From NCBI GenBank assembly GCA_027485005.1, contig JAIXRX010000100.1:1-5324 (forward strand): a stretch of DNA of 5,324 nucleotides, given 5' to 3'. The stretch is from Alphaproteobacteria bacterium. Lineage in GTDB: Bacteria > Pseudomonadota > Alphaproteobacteria > Rickettsiales > JAIXRX01. Shown piece after piece: positions 4,960 to 5,324 of the stretch (position 1 is the stretch's first letter; each line of letters begins with the position of its first letter). The translations under genes and the position numbers were made by a program. The notes under the pieces are model-generated. The model had not been told where the DNA came from. It searched no databases and was given only the letters and a program-made list of their open reading frames with translations.

Positions 4960-5007
4960 GCTAGAAGAACGGGCATTAATAGCCTTTTCTAACATAGGAG
5001 TTTCCCA

Positions 5008-5324
5008 ATGCTTATCGGCGTACCTAAAGAGATTAAAAATCATGAATACCGCGTGGGCGTCACGCCTTCTGGCGTGCGCGAGCTGGTGGCAAATGGCCAC
5101 AAGGTATTGGTGCAAACTAATGCAGGCCATGCGATTGGTTTTGACGATGCGATGTATGTGGAAGCGGGCGCGACAATCGCCAAAGACGCCACCGAGATTT
5201 TTGCGAAAGCAGAACTCGTGGTGAAAGTGAAAGAGCCACAGCCAGCAGAATGCGCGATGCTGCGCCCAGACCAAGTATTGTTCTGCTATTTGCACTTGGC
5301 ACCAGACCCAGAGCAAACCAAAGC
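5008..5324 (+). CDS. ald: Alanine dehydrogenase, 5' part (runs off right edge)
   Basis: This cytoplasmic enzyme catalyses the reversible NAD-dependent deamination of L-alanine to pyruvate and ammonia, feeding alanine into central metabolism or assimilating ammonium. The 105 visible residues match the N-terminal catalytic domain of the family, beginning MLIGVPKEIKNHEYRVGVTP. Substrate and catalytic residues fall at the canonical positions: R15, K75 (in VKVKEP) and H96 (in YLHLA). AGGAG (4996-5000) lies 7 nt before the ATG and fixes the start. The conserved H96, within FCYLHLAPDP, favours alanine dehydrogenase over the related PntA transhydrogenase subunit, which shares the fold. The NAD-binding domain and C-terminus are beyond the window. 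The gene is preceded by a 244-nt repeat-containing spacer and is probably transcribed separately from marC. Confidence 0.95.
   Translation, partial: MLIGVPKEIKNHEYRVGVTPSGVRELVANGHKVLVQTNAGHAIGFDDAMYVEAGATIAKDATEIFAKAELVVKVKEPQPAECAMLRPDQVLFCYLHLAPDPEQTK

Larger units (their letters stand above)
4764..5007. other. Non-coding spacer between marC and ald with repeats and hairpins
   Basis: No credible gene lies here; open frames crossing it on the minus strand are shadows of ald. The left two-thirds is G+C-rich and holds three related GCGC-armed units plus one terminator-like hairpin. The right third is A+T-richer and holds a second hairpin and the ald ribosome site. No clear promoter for ald stands out. 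TTGGCA at 4947-4952 resembles a -35 but has no well-spaced -10. Confidence 0.7.

Noticed and set aside
4816..5316. Long minus-strand open frame across the ald start and spacer
   Set aside because: It is antisense to the clearly real ald gene, has no recognisable domain and runs through the repeat block, so it is a shadow frame.

Overview
This window looks like ordinary bacterial chromosome of moderate G+C, most likely from a proteobacterium and plausibly an alphaproteobacterium. That guess rests on the HemN and alanine dehydrogenase sequences, an Fnr/FixK-type box, weak Shine-Dalgarno use at several starts and the style of the leader RNA. The species cannot be named from the sequence. I see no phage, transposon, CRISPR, rRNA or tRNA.

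Left part (1-2063, minus strand). Reading leftward there is an uncharacterised zinc-ribbon protein, an SPFH/band-7 membrane protein, a small two-helix membrane protein resembling DUF3592, and then the 5' end of hemN (oxygen-independent coproporphyrinogen III dehydrogenase), which runs off the left edge. The SPFH and DUF3592-like genes are one nucleotide apart and form a tight pair. hemN has its own control region: a 13/14 match to an Fnr box, centred about 41.5 bp upstream of a predicted start site. This fits oxygen-regulated haem synthesis.

Centre (2064-2355). This divergent control region holds back-to-back promoters. The plus-strand promoter leads directly into a long structured leader that I read as a yybP-ykoY manganese riboswitch. 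It has the GGGGAGUA core, ACAUA loops, a closing GAGACC and pairing arms. The gene it leads to is a TMEM165/GDT1 (UPF0016) transporter, a family with known Mn2+ exporters. Regulator and target together make a Mn2+ sensing and export unit.

Right part (2356-5324, plus strand). After the Mn2+ transporter come a DUF1275 membrane protein with a TATAAT box just before its ATG (possibly leaderless mRNA), a small A+T-rich four-helix membrane protein of unknown function, and a MarC-family membrane protein. These three are 8 and 14 nt apart and look like one operon. A 244-nt non-coding stretch follows, with three GCGC-armed repeats and two terminator-like hairpins. The 5' part of ald (alanine dehydrogenase) then runs off the right edge.

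The most interesting elements are the riboswitch/transporter unit with its alternative hairpin, the SPFH/DUF3592-like/zinc-ribbon cluster, the Fnr-controlled hemN promoter and the repeat-rich spacer before ald. No wholly new system is evident.
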